A DNA stretch of 64,000 nucleotides from Rhizobiales bacterium 63-22 (GTDB lineage: Bacteria > Pseudomonadota > Alphaproteobacteria > Rhizobiales > Rhizobiaceae). Position 1 is the stretch's first letter; every line of letters starts with the position of its first letter. The stretch is from assembly GCA_001898995.1 (NCBI GenBank), contig MKVZ01000017.1:60110-124109 (forward strand). Direction: 5' to 3'. Made by a program: the position numbers and the translations under genes. Shown here piece after piece: positions 63,852 to 64,000 of this stretch. Below the pieces are notes generated by a model. It saw nothing but the letters and a program-made list of their open reading frames with translations, was not told the DNA's origin and ran no database searches.

Positions 63852-64000
63852 ACTCGTGATCCTTCTGCGGGCCGGAACGTGGGGCTCGGCTCGCGCTCGA
63901 TATTGTCGATGTTTTGGAAAATCGGATTGAAGGTGTAGGCGCCAACCCAAGGGTTGGTCTGCCAAGCGTCAGGGCCGTTGATATGGTTCCACAAGGTCCG
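63848..64000 (-). CDS. Hypothetical protein, 5' truncated by the window end
   Basis: 50 codons remain, reading RTLWNHINGPDAWQTNPWVG at the window edge and ending REPSPTFRPAEGSRV. Its TGA overlaps the next ATG (ATGA), the same spacing as the rest of the string, which supports it as a real gene. Product not recognised. Confidence 0.55.
   Translation of the reverse strand, partial: RTLWNHINGPDAWQTNPWVGAYTFNPIFQNIDNIEREPSPTFRPAEGSRV

Larger units (their letters stand above)
59176..64000. mobile_element. Left part of a prophage or integrative element at tRNA-Leu
   Basis: A tyrosine integrase lies directly after the tRNA and is faced by a compact string of very small, overlapping minus-strand genes of phage type (DUF551, DUF1643, Ead-like). 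Base composition is less GC-rich than upstream. attL should overlap the tRNA 3' end; attR is not in the window. Confidence 0.8.

Overview
The window is a GC-rich alphaproteobacterial chromosome segment. The order erpA-dgt-argS-SPOR protein-nagZ-scpA-scpB-tatABC-serS-surE-pcm-LysM/LytM protein-yajC-secDF, the exoR homologue, the fused secDF and the DUF1127 gene point to Hyphomicrobiales. From memory of that neighbourhood the Brucella/Ochrobactrum group is the best fit; this is inference from gene content, not a database result.

Bases 1-24,690 are an accessory aromatic-acid catabolism region. A Liv-type ABC importer (livK partial, livHMGF) is followed on the same strand by an alpha/beta hydrolase, a nitrilase, a flavin reductase and a GntR regulator. 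Next come a 4HBT-type thioesterase and three MarR regulators. A seven-gene operon on the minus strand (18,795 down to 10,028) encodes a fused flavin monooxygenase/Old-Yellow-Enzyme protein of the 2-aminobenzoyl-CoA monooxygenase/reductase type, an SDR, an enoyl-CoA hydratase, an acyl-CoA dehydrogenase, a RidA deaminase, a bifunctional hydratase/3-hydroxyacyl-CoA dehydrogenase and a thiolase. Divergent from it are iorA-iorB (indolepyruvate:ferredoxin oxidoreductase type), an aromatic-acid MFS transporter and a fourth MarR. Together these look like a route that makes an aryl-CoA (probably 2-aminobenzoyl-CoA), dearomatises it, removes nitrogen and finishes by beta-oxidation. No CoA ligase lies in the window, so IorAB may itself make the CoA thioester from an aryl 2-oxoacid. 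Two promoters of the region share an 11-bp motif.

Bases 24,700-26,690 hold cspA, a decayed integrase and dusA. The integrase relic beside an oddly AT-rich dusA start looks like a scar at a known type of genomic-island insertion site.

Bases 26,700-58,940 are mostly core genes: an aspartic protease, cobS/cobT, an Lrp regulator, a DNA glycosylase, exoR, xthA, erpA, dgt, argS, a large SPOR protein, nagZ, scpAB, tatABC, serS, surE, pcm, a degenerate LytM lipoprotein, a DUF815 ATPase, yajC, secDF, trmFO and a DUF2157/GDYXXLXY pair. Dispersed palindromic repeats sit in several gaps and often supply the TAG stop codon of the neighbouring gene. Between trmFO and a 48-codon DUF1127 gene lie four consecutive hairpins whose loops carry CCUCCUCCC-type motifs on the DUF1127 strand. 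This matches the 'cuckoo'/CcsR small-RNA arrangement known from other alphaproteobacteria.

From 59,093 to the window end, a tRNA-Leu(TAG) is followed by a tyrosine integrase and a convergent string of at least ten tiny overlapping phage-type genes. This is the left part of a prophage or integrative element that continues beyond the window.
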